Source of the DNA: Mesorhizobium sp.
GTDB lineage: Bacteria; Pseudomonadota; Alphaproteobacteria; Rhizobiales; Rhizobiaceae
DNA length: 44,435 nucleotides
Direction of reading: 5' to 3'
Assembly (NCBI GenBank): GCA_022833215.1
Contig: JAIPUZ010000120.1
Span: forward strand, 1 to 44,435
The notes under the pieces were generated by a model, which made no database searches, was not told the origin of the DNA, and saw only the letters and a list, made by a program, of their open reading frames with translations. Below, one piece after another: positions 27,576 through 38,066 of this stretch. Made by a program: the position numbers and the translations under genes. How positions within the stretch are numbered: the first letter of the stretch is position 1; each line of letters opens with the position of its first letter.

Positions 27576-28532
27576 CTATTTCGCCAGAATGGCCGCGGCC
27601 GTGCGCTCGTCGGTTATCAGGCCGTTGACGAGGCGACGGTTCATCGCCGCCACGATGCCGGGCAGCTTGCGCTCGCCCATGGCCAATGCAACCACCAGCG
27701 AGGTTTCCCGCGAAGGGATGGGGGCTGACGACACGCGCTCGTTGGTGATGCCCTCGATCAGCCGGCCCTCGTGGTCGAAGGCCCAGCCGACGATCTCGGC
27801 CACGCCCCCCGCCTTTTGCAGGGCTTTCAGCTCCGCCTTCGTTATGAAGCCATCCTCATAGAGCGGCGCGCTGGGGCCGAGGTCGCCGATGCCCACGAAT
27901 GTGACGTCGGCCCTTGCCGCCAGTTCGAGCGTTGGCTGGATCATCGGCTGGCTGAGCAGCATTTCCCGCTCCTGCGGCGACGACGCAATGACGGGCAGCG
28001 GCATGGGGAAGGAGCGCGCCTTGACGCGGTCCGACATGGTGAAGATCACGTTGTAGAACGCGGCCGAGCCATCCGGCGAAATGTTGCCGGTCAGCGACAC
28101 GACCTTGTGGCGGGGGCAGTCCATGGACGGCAGCTGCTCGATGGCGGCCTTCAGCGTGCGCCCCGTGCCGATCGCCATGACGATCGGTTCCGTCGAACCC
28201 AGGCGCCGTTCGATCTCCGCCGCCGCCGCCTCGGCTATCCCGATCGTGGTGGACGACGAGGCGGGATCGCTTGGCGCGACTTCCACCAGATCCAGCGCAA
28301 AGCGGGTTCTGAGCCGTTCCGCCAGTTCGAGGCAGTTGGCGATCGGATGATCGACACGCACCTTGATGAGACGCTCCGAAACGGCGAGAGACACCAGCCG
28401 CTGCGCGGTCTGGCGCGAAATGCCGAGCTTGGCGGCGATCTGGTCCTGCGTGTTGCCAGCCACGTAGTAAAGCCAGCCGGCGCGCGCGGCATCGTCCAGC
28501 CTGCCGCCACCGCTTTCAGGGCGGTTGTACAT
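27576..28532 (-). CDS. smoC: SorC/DeoR-type sugar-binding transcriptional regulator SmoC
   Basis: 318 residues. The N-terminal HTH (about 15-60, GNTQDQIAAKLGISRQTAQRLVSLA) is followed by a SorC-type sugar-binding domain (about 65-315) with the phosphosugar-isomerase-like fold (IVMAIGTGRTLKAAIEQLP and VTFVGIGDLG). Such regulators bind a sugar phosphate or polyol and usually activate the adjacent operon. It lies upstream of smoE in the same direction, separated by 174 bases with an independent promoter. Confidence 0.86.
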   Translation of the reverse strand: MYNRPESGGGRLDDAARAGWLYYVAGNTQDQIAAKLGISRQTAQRLVSLAVSERLIKVRVDHPIANCLELAERLRTRFALDLVEVAPSDPASSSTTIGIAEAAAAEIERRLGSTEPIVMAIGTGRTLKAAIEQLPSMDCPRHKVVSLTGNISPDGSAAFYNVIFTMSDRVKARSFPMPLPVIASSPQEREMLLSQPMIQPTLELAARADVTFVGIGDLGPSAPLYEDGFITKAELKALQKAGGVAEIVGWAFDHEGRLIEGITNERVSSAPIPSRETSLVVALAMGERKLPGIVAAMNRRLVNGLITDERTAAAILAK

Positions 28533-28904
28533 TATGTTCCTGATCCTCGCTCGGGCACGATGCGTTCCCTGTTACGCGCCTTACTATGCAATCTTTGAGG
28601 CAATTGTCCATTGGGTAAGCATTTGCCCGGCACGCAGACAGGCTGGGCTCAGGCTCAGGCGGCGAATGCGCGCTTCCTGCATTGAAACCGCCCCCGCTTT
28701 CGGGAGACACGCTTCAGTTGGGCCTAATCCGGCCCGGAATCGGCGGCAAGGCGGGAAGAGGCACTGGAATTGCGCTTTCCGGAACGCCACCCCAAACCTG
28801 ACTTGTTGACTCCTGTTAAAAGCTGTTCCATGCCGATCCTGATTGTTCCTCCGGACGGGATGCGGACGCCCGCTTCCTCCGGCACCTCGCAGGGCGAAAC
28901 TGGC
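28533..28904. promoter_or_regulatory. Divergent intergenic region smoC-sigma factor
   Basis: 372 bases without a convincing gene. Near smoC: minus-strand TGGACA (28611-28606) with CATAGT 16 bases on as a plausible promoter, and GGCAA (28599-28603) ... TTGCC (28623-28627) bracketing the -35. AGCATTTGCC at 28618-28627 matches the smoE site. Near the sigma factor: TTGACT (28806-28811) may be its -35, with no clear -10. The middle holds short stems such as GGGCC/GGCCC (28720-28735) only. Confidence 0.45.
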
Positions 28905-29402
28905 ATGGACGCGCATAGCGAAGAGTTCGAAGCGCTCTATCTCGATGAGCGACCGGGATTGCTGAGGCGGGCCGCGCGCCGCCTCGGCTCCGCGGCCGTC
29001 GCAGCCGATCTGGTGCAGGATGTGTTCCTGCGCCTCTGGGAACGAGGGCCGCAGCCGCTCCACAACGACACGGCCTATCTTCGCCGGTCTGTGAGCAACG
29101 CCATCGTCGACCATGTGCGGGCGGAGCGTGTCCGCAACGACTATGTCGGGGGCATCGTGCCGGAGCAATATGCGGCTCCTGCGCCAACCCCGCTGGATCA
29201 CGTCGAGCCGCGAGACCAGCTTCGCCGCCTCGATGCGCAAATCCGCAGCCTGCCTGAACGGACGCGACACATCTTCCTCCTGAACAAGGTTCATGGCTGC
29301 AACTATTCCGAGATTGCCGAGGCAATCGGGATTTCCCGAAGCGCTGTGGAAAAGCACATGGCCCGGGCGATGCTGACGTTTGAGCGCATCAGGGAGCAAT
29401 GA
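28905..29402 (+). CDS. FecI-type ECF sigma factor
   Basis: 165 residues from ATG 28905. Region 2 is DLVQDVFLRLWERG with the RRSVSNAIVDHVRAER stretch. Region 4 is LPERTRHIFLLNKVHGCNYSEIAEAIGISRSAVEKHMARAM, the FecI-type reading. It directs transcription of an outer-membrane receptor on an external signal relayed through FecR. In-frame ATGs at 28770, 28830 and 28860 would add up to 45 poorly ordered residues; 28905 gives the normal family length and has AGGGCGAA upstream. Followed by its FecR partner and receptor. Confidence 0.87.
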   Translation: MDAHSEEFEALYLDERPGLLRRAARRLGSAAVAADLVQDVFLRLWERGPQPLHNDTAYLRRSVSNAIVDHVRAERVRNDYVGGIVPEQYAAPAPTPLDHVEPRDQLRRLDAQIRSLPERTRHIFLLNKVHGCNYSEIAEAIGISRSAVEKHMARAMLTFERIREQ

Positions 29403-29512
29403 ACCGTCAGGTGAGCAGAACGTGGACCTTTCCCGGTCCGGTCAGCTAGACTGGTTGCGCAGGCCCGTATCGCGAACCGGTATTTTTCCTTTTTCACAGT
29501 GGGCATTCACCC

Positions 29513-30508
29513 ATGGCCAGAAGCCAGGCGTCACAGACCCAGTCCAGCCCTGACCGGATCGAGCGGGAGGCAATCGCGTGGTTCACGCGCATGAACGGGG
29601 AGCCCACCGCGGCCGAGCGCCGGGATTTCGAGCGATGGCGCACCAGGGATTCCTTTCACGACAAGGTCTACCGGCGGGTGGTTTCAACCTGGTCTGCTGC
29701 GGATGGACCGAGCGAAACGGTTGCAAGGGAAGAGGCCGGGAAGCTCGAAGCCTATCTGGAGGCCATCGCAAAGGCGCGAAAGCGTCGCCGCCGGGTCAAT
29801 GTCGGGATCGCCATCTGCGGCGCGCTGCTTGCGATTGTCGTGGGCGCCAACATATGGCTGAACCAGCCCGGCATCATCCAGAATCTTCTGGCCGATCACG
29901 TTACCGAACGGGGCGAGCGACGCACCATAACGCTTGCGGACGGCTCATCCGTCCTTCTCGATGCCGACAGCGCAATCACCGAAAGCATCGATGCAGCGGG
30001 ACGGCGGGTGGAGTTGCTGCGCGGCATGGCCTATTTCGACGTGGTTTCCTCTTCCGTGCCCTTCATCGTCCGGGCGGGGGACGGTGAAACGCGCGTGAAA
30101 GGAACGGCCTTCTCGGTCGAGATCAGCGACGATGTCATCGTCACGCTCGCGCGGGGCAAGGTGGAGGTTGCAGCAAATGCAGCCACCCGGCACTCCGTGC
30201 TCCGGCCGGGGCAGAGCGTGCGATATGGCAGCGCCGGAATCGGGACCGTCGAGGAGGTTCTCGTCGATGAGGCCCTGGCATGGCGGGATGGCCGGCTGAT
30301 CTTCGATAATGCCCGTCTTGACGATGTTGTGAGACACATCGGCCGCTATCGCGGCGGACGTATCGTGCTGCTGGGCGCCTCGCTTTCCGCCTACCGTGTC
30401 AGCGGCAACCTGCCGCTGGACGATCCCGATGCTGCGCTGGCTTCGCTTCAGGCGACGGTCGGCTTCCGCACGACAAGCGCCGGGGGCCTTGTGATTATTG
30501 GCCCGTAA
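29513..30508 (+). CDS. FecR-type anti-sigma/sigma regulator
   Basis: 331 residues. The cytoplasmic N-terminal domain (EREAIAWFTRMNGEPTAAERRDFERWR, about 17-45) binds the sigma factor. A single membrane helix follows at about 97-116 (VGIAICGALLAIVVGANIWL). The periplasmic FecR domain (about 130-225) contains TLADGSSVLLDADSAI and FIVRAGDGETRVKGTAFSVE, and a C-terminal STN-like module is DARLDDVVRHIGRYRGGRIVL. It would pass the receptor's ligand-bound signal to the sigma factor. Lies 110 bases after the sigma gene. Confidence 0.88.
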   Translation: MARSQASQTQSSPDRIEREAIAWFTRMNGEPTAAERRDFERWRTRDSFHDKVYRRVVSTWSAADGPSETVAREEAGKLEAYLEAIAKARKRRRRVNVGIAICGALLAIVVGANIWLNQPGIIQNLLADHVTERGERRTITLADGSSVLLDADSAITESIDAAGRRVELLRGMAYFDVVSSSVPFIVRAGDGETRVKGTAFSVEISDDVIVTLARGKVEVAANAATRHSVLRPGQSVRYGSAGIGTVEEVLVDEALAWRDGRLIFDNARLDDVVRHIGRYRGGRIVLLGASLSAYRVSGNLPLDDPDAALASLQATVGFRTTSAGGLVIIGP

Positions 30509-30709
30509 TGGGTCCCGGTCGCGACACGCCAGAACCGGGTTAATTTATTCGATATTGAAATCAATAACTTGCCTATTTTCAGGAAGCTTTCTACATTTTT
30601 CCGATGTGTATCCGCGCCCTCCCGAACGTGAATATCAGTGAGAGGGTGTAAAGAGTGCGGGCGGCCCGCCATCCCTCTCGTTTGACGCTTTGAAGAGGGT
30701 TTTTCATCG
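30509..30709 (+). promoter_or_regulatory. Intergenic region before TonB-dependent receptor
   Basis: AT-rich 201 bases. CCCGGT (30514-30519) and ACCGGG (30534-30539) form a weak stem after fecR, followed by TTAATTTATT. A perfect 14-base inverted repeat TATTGA-AA-TCAATA occupies 30553-30566 and could be an iron-regulator (Fur/Irr/RirA-type) or other operator. The FecI-dependent promoter should lie further downstream, but I cannot place it. Confidence 0.35.
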
Positions 30710-33232
30710 ATGAGATCGAAGCTTTGGACGGGAAGCAGGCTGGTCTTCCTTTTGACGACCAGTGCCCTGATGTTCGGCTTCGCTCCGGGGACGGGTGTCA
30801 CGCCGGCCAAGGCCCAGACCGCCAGCCAGCAGAGCTACAGTTTCAGCATCCGGCCCAAGCCCGTCCGTCAGGCGCTGAACGACATTTCCCGCATCACCGG
30901 CGTCTCGGTCGTATTCAGTGAGACAGCAGCCGCGTCCATCGAGGGAAACGCCGTGTCAGGCACCATGACCCGCGACCAGGCGCTTGCGGCGCTGCTGGCC
31001 GGAACCGGCCTGTCATGGTCCTTCTCCAACGCCAATACGGTGACGATCACCAATCGCGTTGCCGCCGCGCATAACGCTCCGGTCAACACGGATGGCTCTC
31101 TCGTGCTGGAGACGATCACCGTGGAAGGCAGTGGAGCCGGCGAATTTTCGCCCGACACGCCTTACCGGACGCCGGGGTCGAGCGCGTATATCTCGGCCGA
31201 AGACATCGACAAGGTGCCCCCGAGCAGCCAGGGCGACATTTTCAAGTCCACGCCGGGTGTCGTGTCCGCCGGCAGCCGCTCCGGGCAGGGGCTGAATGTA
31301 AATATCCGCGGACTTCAGGGCATGAACCGCGTCGCGACGCTGATCGACGGAACGCAGCAATCCACATCGAGCTATACAGGCTACCGCGGCCACACCAGCA
31401 GCGTCTTCGTGGATCCGGACCTGATTGCAGGCGTGGACATCACCAAGGGTCCGAGCGACGGTCCCCTCGGCAACGGCGCCATGGGCGGCGTCGTCAACAT
31501 GCGCACGCTGAACGCACGCGATATTGTGGCCGCTGGCCAGCAATATGGGGCTCGTGTCAGGGCAACGCTTGGCAGCAATACAAGCAGCCCCCCCGCTGTT
31601 GGCACCGACACACAGAACAACAGCGCGCCCGATTTCTTCAACGGTGACAGTTTCAACGGTTCACTTGCCGCGGCGACCGTGCAGGAGAACTTTGAATTTC
31701 TGGCTGCGGTGACGCGCCGCAAGACCGGAAACTACTTCGCCGGCACCAAAGGGTCGAAATCGCTCGCAAACAACACCGGCGCATTGTCGCCGATTCCGCC
31801 AGGCGGCGAAGTCTACAACACCTCCGAGGATTCGTTCTCCCTGCTGTTCAAGGGCAAAGCGCACTTCTCCGAGGATACCTCGCTGGAACTCAGCTACATG
31901 CGCTATGAGAATGAACATGGGGAACTGGATGACTTTCCCTATGTGTATTCTTTCGCGCCGCCTTCCCAACGGGAATTGCACAAAAGAAAAGTAGATACGG
32001 CAAGGGCGGATTTCTCATACAATCCTTCCGGGAATCCCTTTCTTGATGTCAATGTTTCAGCATGGCTGACGAATGTCGGGAGAAGGGCTCCCATCACCCT
32101 GGACGGAGCGTCGGACGTCCTCACCTACGGGGTGGAAGCTTACAACAAATCGGACCTTGAAACGCCGATCGGCCATCTTGCGCTGACCTACGGCGTGCAG
32201 GCTTCTCTCGAAGATTCGGACGGGCAGGAAATCCACCAGTCCTATTCATGGGACCCTTCGCAGACATTTCTCGTCAGTGCAGGGCCGACGGGCAAGCGGC
32301 GGCTGGCAAGCGTATTCAGCCGGGCGAAGCTCGACGTGACGGAATGGCTGAGTTTCAATGCCGGTCTCCGGTACGATTCCTACCATATCGGGCAGGGACC
32401 GGGTGCGCTCGCGGAATATGGCGCCAAAAGCGGAGCGCGGCTCAATCCATCGCTCTCCGTGACCGTGGAACCGTGGGAGGGTGTTCAGTTCTACGGCCAG
32501 TATGCTCAGGGATGGCGGCCGCCCTCCTTGCGGGAGGCAAACTTCAGGCTTGGTACGATCCTCTATCCCAATCCGGCCCTGAAGCCTGAAAAAGCCACGA
32601 ATTACGAGGCCGGCATAAATGTGCTGCGCTCGGATGTTCTCGCAAACGGGGATAGCCTGAAATTCAAGGCCAGCTATTTCAACAATACATATGACGATTA
32701 CATCATCCGGGATTCGATCGCGCAAAACTGGTCGGAACCGCGCCATTGGGCCAACATTCCAAAAGCGTCGTTTGAAGGGTTCGAGGTCTCGTTCAAATAT
32801 GACGCCGACCGCGTCTTCCTGGATGCCGGCGTCACCAGATACACGAAGGTCGAGTTTTGCCATCAGCTCACCGGCTGTGCGAGCAAGGCGCTCGGCGTCG
32901 ACTATGGTGGCAATTACATTCCGCCGGAATATCTTGCGACCGTCACCGGCGGCGTTCGCCTGTTCGACCAGAAACTGACACTTGGCGGCCGTGCCACTTT
33001 CATCGGCGAGCGCGCAGTGAGCGAGGCCATGGGCGGCGGCTACGTCACCCCCACGCTCTGGCCGAAAAACGCCGTATTCGATCTGTTCGGCAGCTATCAG
33101 GTCAACGACACGGCCTCGCTCAATTTCAGCATCGAAAACCTGACGGACCGCTACTACCTCGATGCATTGTCGTTCACCCGCGTCCCGGCCCCGGGGCGGA
33201 CCATACGCGCCGGACTGACCGCGAAATTCTGA
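30710..33232 (+). CDS. TonB-dependent receptor with signalling domain (FecA/heme-receptor-like)
   Basis: 840 residues. The signal peptide ends near residue 35 (AKA|QT). The STN signalling domain (about 42-115) includes FSIRPKPVRQALNDISRITGVSVVF. The plug (about 140-265) includes INIRGLQGMNRVATLIDGTQQ and GPSDGPLGNGAMGGVVNMRT. A beta-barrel extends to the terminal phenylalanine (IRAGLTAKF). The STN domain interacts with FecR, so the receptor reports ligand binding to the sigma factor. The plug and barrel style is closest to hemoglobin/heme-type receptors, but the ligand is unproven. No TonB or cognate inner-membrane iron importer is adjacent. A strong hairpin follows the stop. Confidence 0.87.
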   Translation: MRSKLWTGSRLVFLLTTSALMFGFAPGTGVTPAKAQTASQQSYSFSIRPKPVRQALNDISRITGVSVVFSETAAASIEGNAVSGTMTRDQALAALLAGTGLSWSFSNANTVTITNRVAAAHNAPVNTDGSLVLETITVEGSGAGEFSPDTPYRTPGSSAYISAEDIDKVPPSSQGDIFKSTPGVVSAGSRSGQGLNVNIRGLQGMNRVATLIDGTQQSTSSYTGYRGHTSSVFVDPDLIAGVDITKGPSDGPLGNGAMGGVVNMRTLNARDIVAAGQQYGARVRATLGSNTSSPPAVGTDTQNNSAPDFFNGDSFNGSLAAATVQENFEFLAAVTRRKTGNYFAGTKGSKSLANNTGALSPIPPGGEVYNTSEDSFSLLFKGKAHFSEDTSLELSYMRYENEHGELDDFPYVYSFAPPSQRELHKRKVDTARADFSYNPSGNPFLDVNVSAWLTNVGRRAPITLDGASDVLTYGVEAYNKSDLETPIGHLALTYGVQASLEDSDGQEIHQSYSWDPSQTFLVSAGPTGKRRLASVFSRAKLDVTEWLSFNAGLRYDSYHIGQGPGALAEYGAKSGARLNPSLSVTVEPWEGVQFYGQYAQGWRPPSLREANFRLGTILYPNPALKPEKATNYEAGINVLRSDVLANGDSLKFKASYFNNTYDDYIIRDSIAQNWSEPRHWANIPKASFEGFEVSFKYDADRVFLDAGVTRYTKVEFCHQLTGCASKALGVDYGGNYIPPEYLATVTGGVRLFDQKLTLGGRATFIGERAVSEAMGGGYVTPTLWPKNAVFDLFGSYQVNDTASLNFSIENLTDRYYLDALSFTRVPAPGRTIRAGLTAKF

Positions 33233-33278
33233 TTGCGGGTGAGCATGTCGGCGCGCCGGCCGTTGCCAACGCGGCAAG

Positions 33279-33305
33279 GCACCGGAGCTTCCCACGCTCC
33301 GGTGC
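33279..33305 (+). terminator. Terminator-like hairpin after the receptor gene
   Basis: GCACCGGAGC (33279-33288) pairs perfectly with GCTCCGGTGC (33296-33305) around seven bases, 46 bases after the receptor stop. Only a short T-run follows. It lies between convergent genes, so it could serve the plus strand and limit reading into the IclR gene. Confidence 0.6.
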
Positions 33306-33401
33306 TTCATGCACGGCTCCTCTGCCGGCTGGCCGCGAGAGGCGTCGAAGGGGGAATTTCCGGCCCCGCAGGACAGCTCAGGGTCGCCATCTGCCCCGCG
33401 A

Positions 33402-34220
33402 TCAATCGGTACGATTCATCGCGCTTTCCGTTGCCGGCGACGCCGAAGAATCTGAGAACGCCGGCGGCGCTATTGCCGTGCCCATACAGTCTCTCAGCTC
33501 TTCGATGACCTGCCCAATCCAGGTTTCGGTCATCATTTCCAGCGGCGCGGTGAAAGAGATGGCAACGTTGGTTTCATAGAGGCTGGATCCCGGAACGGGG
33601 AGACCGAGCCCGCCTTCGCCGGGAAGATAATAAGCCATGTTGACCGCATAGCCCCGCCGCCTGGCATCGCGGACCTGCGCCTCCACGATCGACCGGTCCA
33701 CATGCTGGACCGAGGGATGGCTGAGGTAGCGTGCGGCGTTCGCGTCCAGCAACTGGGCGCACTCGGCTTCGGACATCATCGACATCAGCGCGACGCTTCC
33801 GGCGGCGACCCCCATCGGCACCCTGCCCCCGACACCCATGGAAAACTGCCGCTGCGGCGAACGCGTGACCAGTTCAGCGCACACCGCATCCACGCCAGCC
33901 TGAACCATCATATAGACGCTGTGGCCGGTCCTGCGGGCAAACTCGGCCATGCCCGGCCTGAATTTGAGGATGAGCGGCTCCAGCCGTTCCTGACGTCGCG
34001 CCAGCATCGGTATCGTGGGGCCCAGGCGGTAATGGCCATGCTTTCCGGTCGGCTCCACGAAGCCTCTCTGCAACAGAGACGCGAGACTGCGGTGAACCGC
34101 CGGCTTTGCCTGCCCCATGCCCGTGGCGATTTCAGCCAGCGAAGCACCTTCAACGCCGGCTTCTCCCAGCATGAGAAGGATGTCGAGCGCGCGGACTGCG
34201 TTTGACGAAGCGTTGGCCAC
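33402..34220 (-). CDS. IclR-family transcriptional regulator
   Basis: 272 residues. The N-terminal winged HTH (about 3-65) reads SNAVRALDILLMLGEAGVEGASLAEIATGMGQAKPAVHRSLASLLQRGFV. The C-terminal effector domain (about 85-260) includes AFARRTGHSVYMM-like FARRTGHSVYMMVQAGVDAVC and VGGRVPMGVAAGSVALMSMM. The start is GTG 34220, with CAGGA upstream. It is divergent from the peptide-type importer operon and probably controls it from the palindrome at 34237-34251. Confidence 0.87.
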   Translation of the reverse strand: MANASSNAVRALDILLMLGEAGVEGASLAEIATGMGQAKPAVHRSLASLLQRGFVEPTGKHGHYRLGPTIPMLARRQERLEPLILKFRPGMAEFARRTGHSVYMMVQAGVDAVCAELVTRSPQRQFSMGVGGRVPMGVAAGSVALMSMMSEAECAQLLDANAARYLSHPSVQHVDRSIVEAQVRDARRRGYAVNMAYYLPGEGGLGLPVPGSSLYETNVAISFTAPLEMMTETWIGQVIEELRDCMGTAIAPPAFSDSSASPATESAMNRTD

Positions 34221-34236
34221 GGTGCATTTCCTGATT

Positions 34237-34269
34237 TTCTAATTATTAGAACATATCACAGAAAATGTT
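34237..34269. promoter_or_regulatory. IclR operator candidate between iclR and importer operon
   Basis: A perfect 15-base palindrome TTCTAAT-T-ATTAGAA (34237-34251) is followed by AACAT-N10-ATGTT (34250-34269) in an AT-rich stretch, 17 bases from the iclR start. IclR proteins bind palindromes of this size. The rest of the 231-base gap to the first permease gene (to 34451) contains no further clear element; TTGACT at 34288-34293 is a possible -35 for the importer operon. Confidence 0.5.
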
Positions 34270-34451
34270 TTGATAAAAAGAATTTATTGACTTGCCCGAC
34301 AATTTCCGCTGACATTGCCGCTGAGACACGTGGTTCCGGACAATGGGAGAATGTCCGGGATTCGCGGTGGGGGGAACGATGCCGCACAGTACGGATTCCC
34401 TGACACCGGTTCGCCTGCTTCTCCCCCAATGCGAGCAGCAAGGACAGCCGG

Positions 34452-35393
34452 ATGGTATCGTTCTTGATCAAACGTTTGGGTTTTGCAGTTCTGACGCTGT
34501 TCAGCGTTCTGACGCTGGTATTCCTGATCGTGCGAATCCTGCCGGGCGACCCGGCACTGGTCATTCTGGGCGATCAGGCGAGTGCGGAAAGCATCGCAGC
34601 GCTGCACCAGAAGCTCGGCCTCGATAAGCCTGTCATCATCCAGTACCTGAATTTCATGCTCGGCGTCGTGCAGGGCGATCTCGGCAACTCGATGATCACG
34701 GGGCGCTCGATCTCGTCCGAGATCGCCAACGTCCTGCCCTACACGCTGGAACTCACCGTCGCGTCGCTGGTGCTGGGGGTTCTCCTGGGCGTCCCCGCCG
34801 GCGTGTGGGCAGCCGTCAGGCGCAATCGTCCGGCTGATCTTGTCCTCAGGCTCGTTTCGCTGATCGGCCTGTCTCTGCCGGCATTCGTCGCCGCCATCAT
34901 CCTGCTCATGATCTTCGCCATCGACCTGCGGTGGTTCCCCGTCATCAGCTCGGGCGGCGGCGACGGTCTTGCCGACCGTCTGCGGCAGATGGCCCTGCCG
35001 ACGATCTCGCTGGCGCTGATCATGATGGCCTACATCACCCGCGTTACACGCTCGGCCATGCTCGAAGTGCTCAATCAGGATTTCGTACGCACCGCGCGGG
35101 CCAAGGGCGCGTCCCACCATGCGGTCATCTGGCGCCATGCGCTCGGCAATTGCATGATCCCGATCACCACGGTGGTCGGTCTCTACCTCGGAATCCTGAT
35201 CGGCAATTCCGTTCTTACGGAAATCGTCTTCTCCCGGCCGGGGCTTGGCAAGCTGATTCTCAACGCCCTGACCCAGCGCGACTACACGCTGCTGCAGGGC
35301 ATGATTGTGATCTACACGCTGATGGTCGTGGCGGTGAACCTGATCACCGATCTCACCTACGGTTTCCTCGATCCGCGGATTCAGTACAGATGA
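34452..35393 (+). CDS. Peptide/nickel-type ABC importer permease (DppB-like)
   Basis: 313-residue permease of the oligopeptide/dipeptide type. Its family opening is VSFLIKRLGFAVLTLFSVLTLVFLIVRILPGDPA. It has about six hydrophobic helices, the coupling loop VLNQDFVRTARAKGASHHAVIWRHALGNCMIPI and the end block DLTYGFLDPRIQY. First gene of the operon. Its stop overlaps the next start by four bases (ATGA). Confidence 0.9.
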   Translation: MVSFLIKRLGFAVLTLFSVLTLVFLIVRILPGDPALVILGDQASAESIAALHQKLGLDKPVIIQYLNFMLGVVQGDLGNSMITGRSISSEIANVLPYTLELTVASLVLGVLLGVPAGVWAAVRRNRPADLVLRLVSLIGLSLPAFVAAIILLMIFAIDLRWFPVISSGGGDGLADRLRQMALPTISLALIMMAYITRVTRSAMLEVLNQDFVRTARAKGASHHAVIWRHALGNCMIPITTVVGLYLGILIGNSVLTEIVFSRPGLGKLILNALTQRDYTLLQGMIVIYTLMVVAVNLITDLTYGFLDPRIQYR

Positions 35394-36270
35394 CCAGCAC
35401 GCCCCTATCGCCTGCGGCCACGGCCGCGCCCGCGCAATCCCGCTGGCTGTTCCTGAAACGGCTGAACCTCTCGACATGGCTCGGCATCGTCATCGTGGCG
35501 GCGCTGATCCTGTGCGCGGTTTTCGCCCCCCTTCTCGCGCCCTACGATCCGAACGAGCAGAACATGATCCTCTATCTCTCGCCGCCAGGCGGCGGGAACC
35601 TGCTGGGCACCGACCAGTTCGGGCGCGATGTGCTTTCGCGCCTGCTCTATGGAGCACGCTACTCCCTCACCATCGGCTTCCTCGCCATCGTCGTCGCGCT
35701 GATCATCGGCTCGCTGCTGGGAATGATTGCCGGCTATGTCGGCAACAGAACCGACATCATCCTGATGCAGATCATGGACGTCGTTCTGGCCTTTCCGTCG
35801 CTGATCCTGGGCCTGGCGCTGGTCGCGCTGATGGGAGCGACGCTCACCAACATCGTCATCGCCATCGCCTTCACCGCCATTCCCGCCTTTGCCCGCATCG
35901 CCCGCGCCGGCGTCATGACCCAGCGCGACCGCGAATATGTCCAGGCATGCCATGCGATGGGCTTTTCCAATTCCCGGATCCTGCTGCGGCATATCCTGCC
36001 GGCGATCCTGCCTGAAATCATGGTGATGGCCTCGCTGTGGATGGCGACTGCCGTGCGTACGGAAGCCTCGCTGGCGTTCATCGGCCTCGGCCTCGCGCCG
36101 CCGACGCCGACCTGGGGCGGCATGGTGCGCGAGGGCTTCGACAACATCCTCAGCTCCTTCCACCTCGCCCTTTATCCAAGCCTCGCGATACTCGTCCTGG
36201 TTCTGGCTCTGAACCTGATCGGCGACGGACTGCGCGACGCGATCGATCCCCGCCTGAAGGATGCAAGCTG

Positions 36271-36271
<1 letters not shown>
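35390..36271 (+). CDS. Peptide/nickel-type ABC importer permease (DppC-like)
   Basis: 293-residue permease. It has an N-terminal cytoplasmic tail, a helix TWLGIVIVAALILCAVFAPLLAPYDPNEQ, the DppC hallmark LLGTDQFGRDVLSRLLYGARYSL and the coupling loop QRDREYVQACHAMGFSNSRILLRHILPAI. The start ATG 35390 overlaps the preceding stop, although the frame is open further upstream. Its stop shares one base with the next start (TGATG). Confidence 0.9.
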
Positions 36272-38046
<1,775 letters not shown>

Positions 38047-38066
38047 TCAACTGGAGTCTCCTAACC

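Noticed and set aside
28533-28904. A small RNA or short gene in the smoC-sigma factor gap
   Set aside because: Only short weak stems and no terminator or convincing coding frame could be seen.
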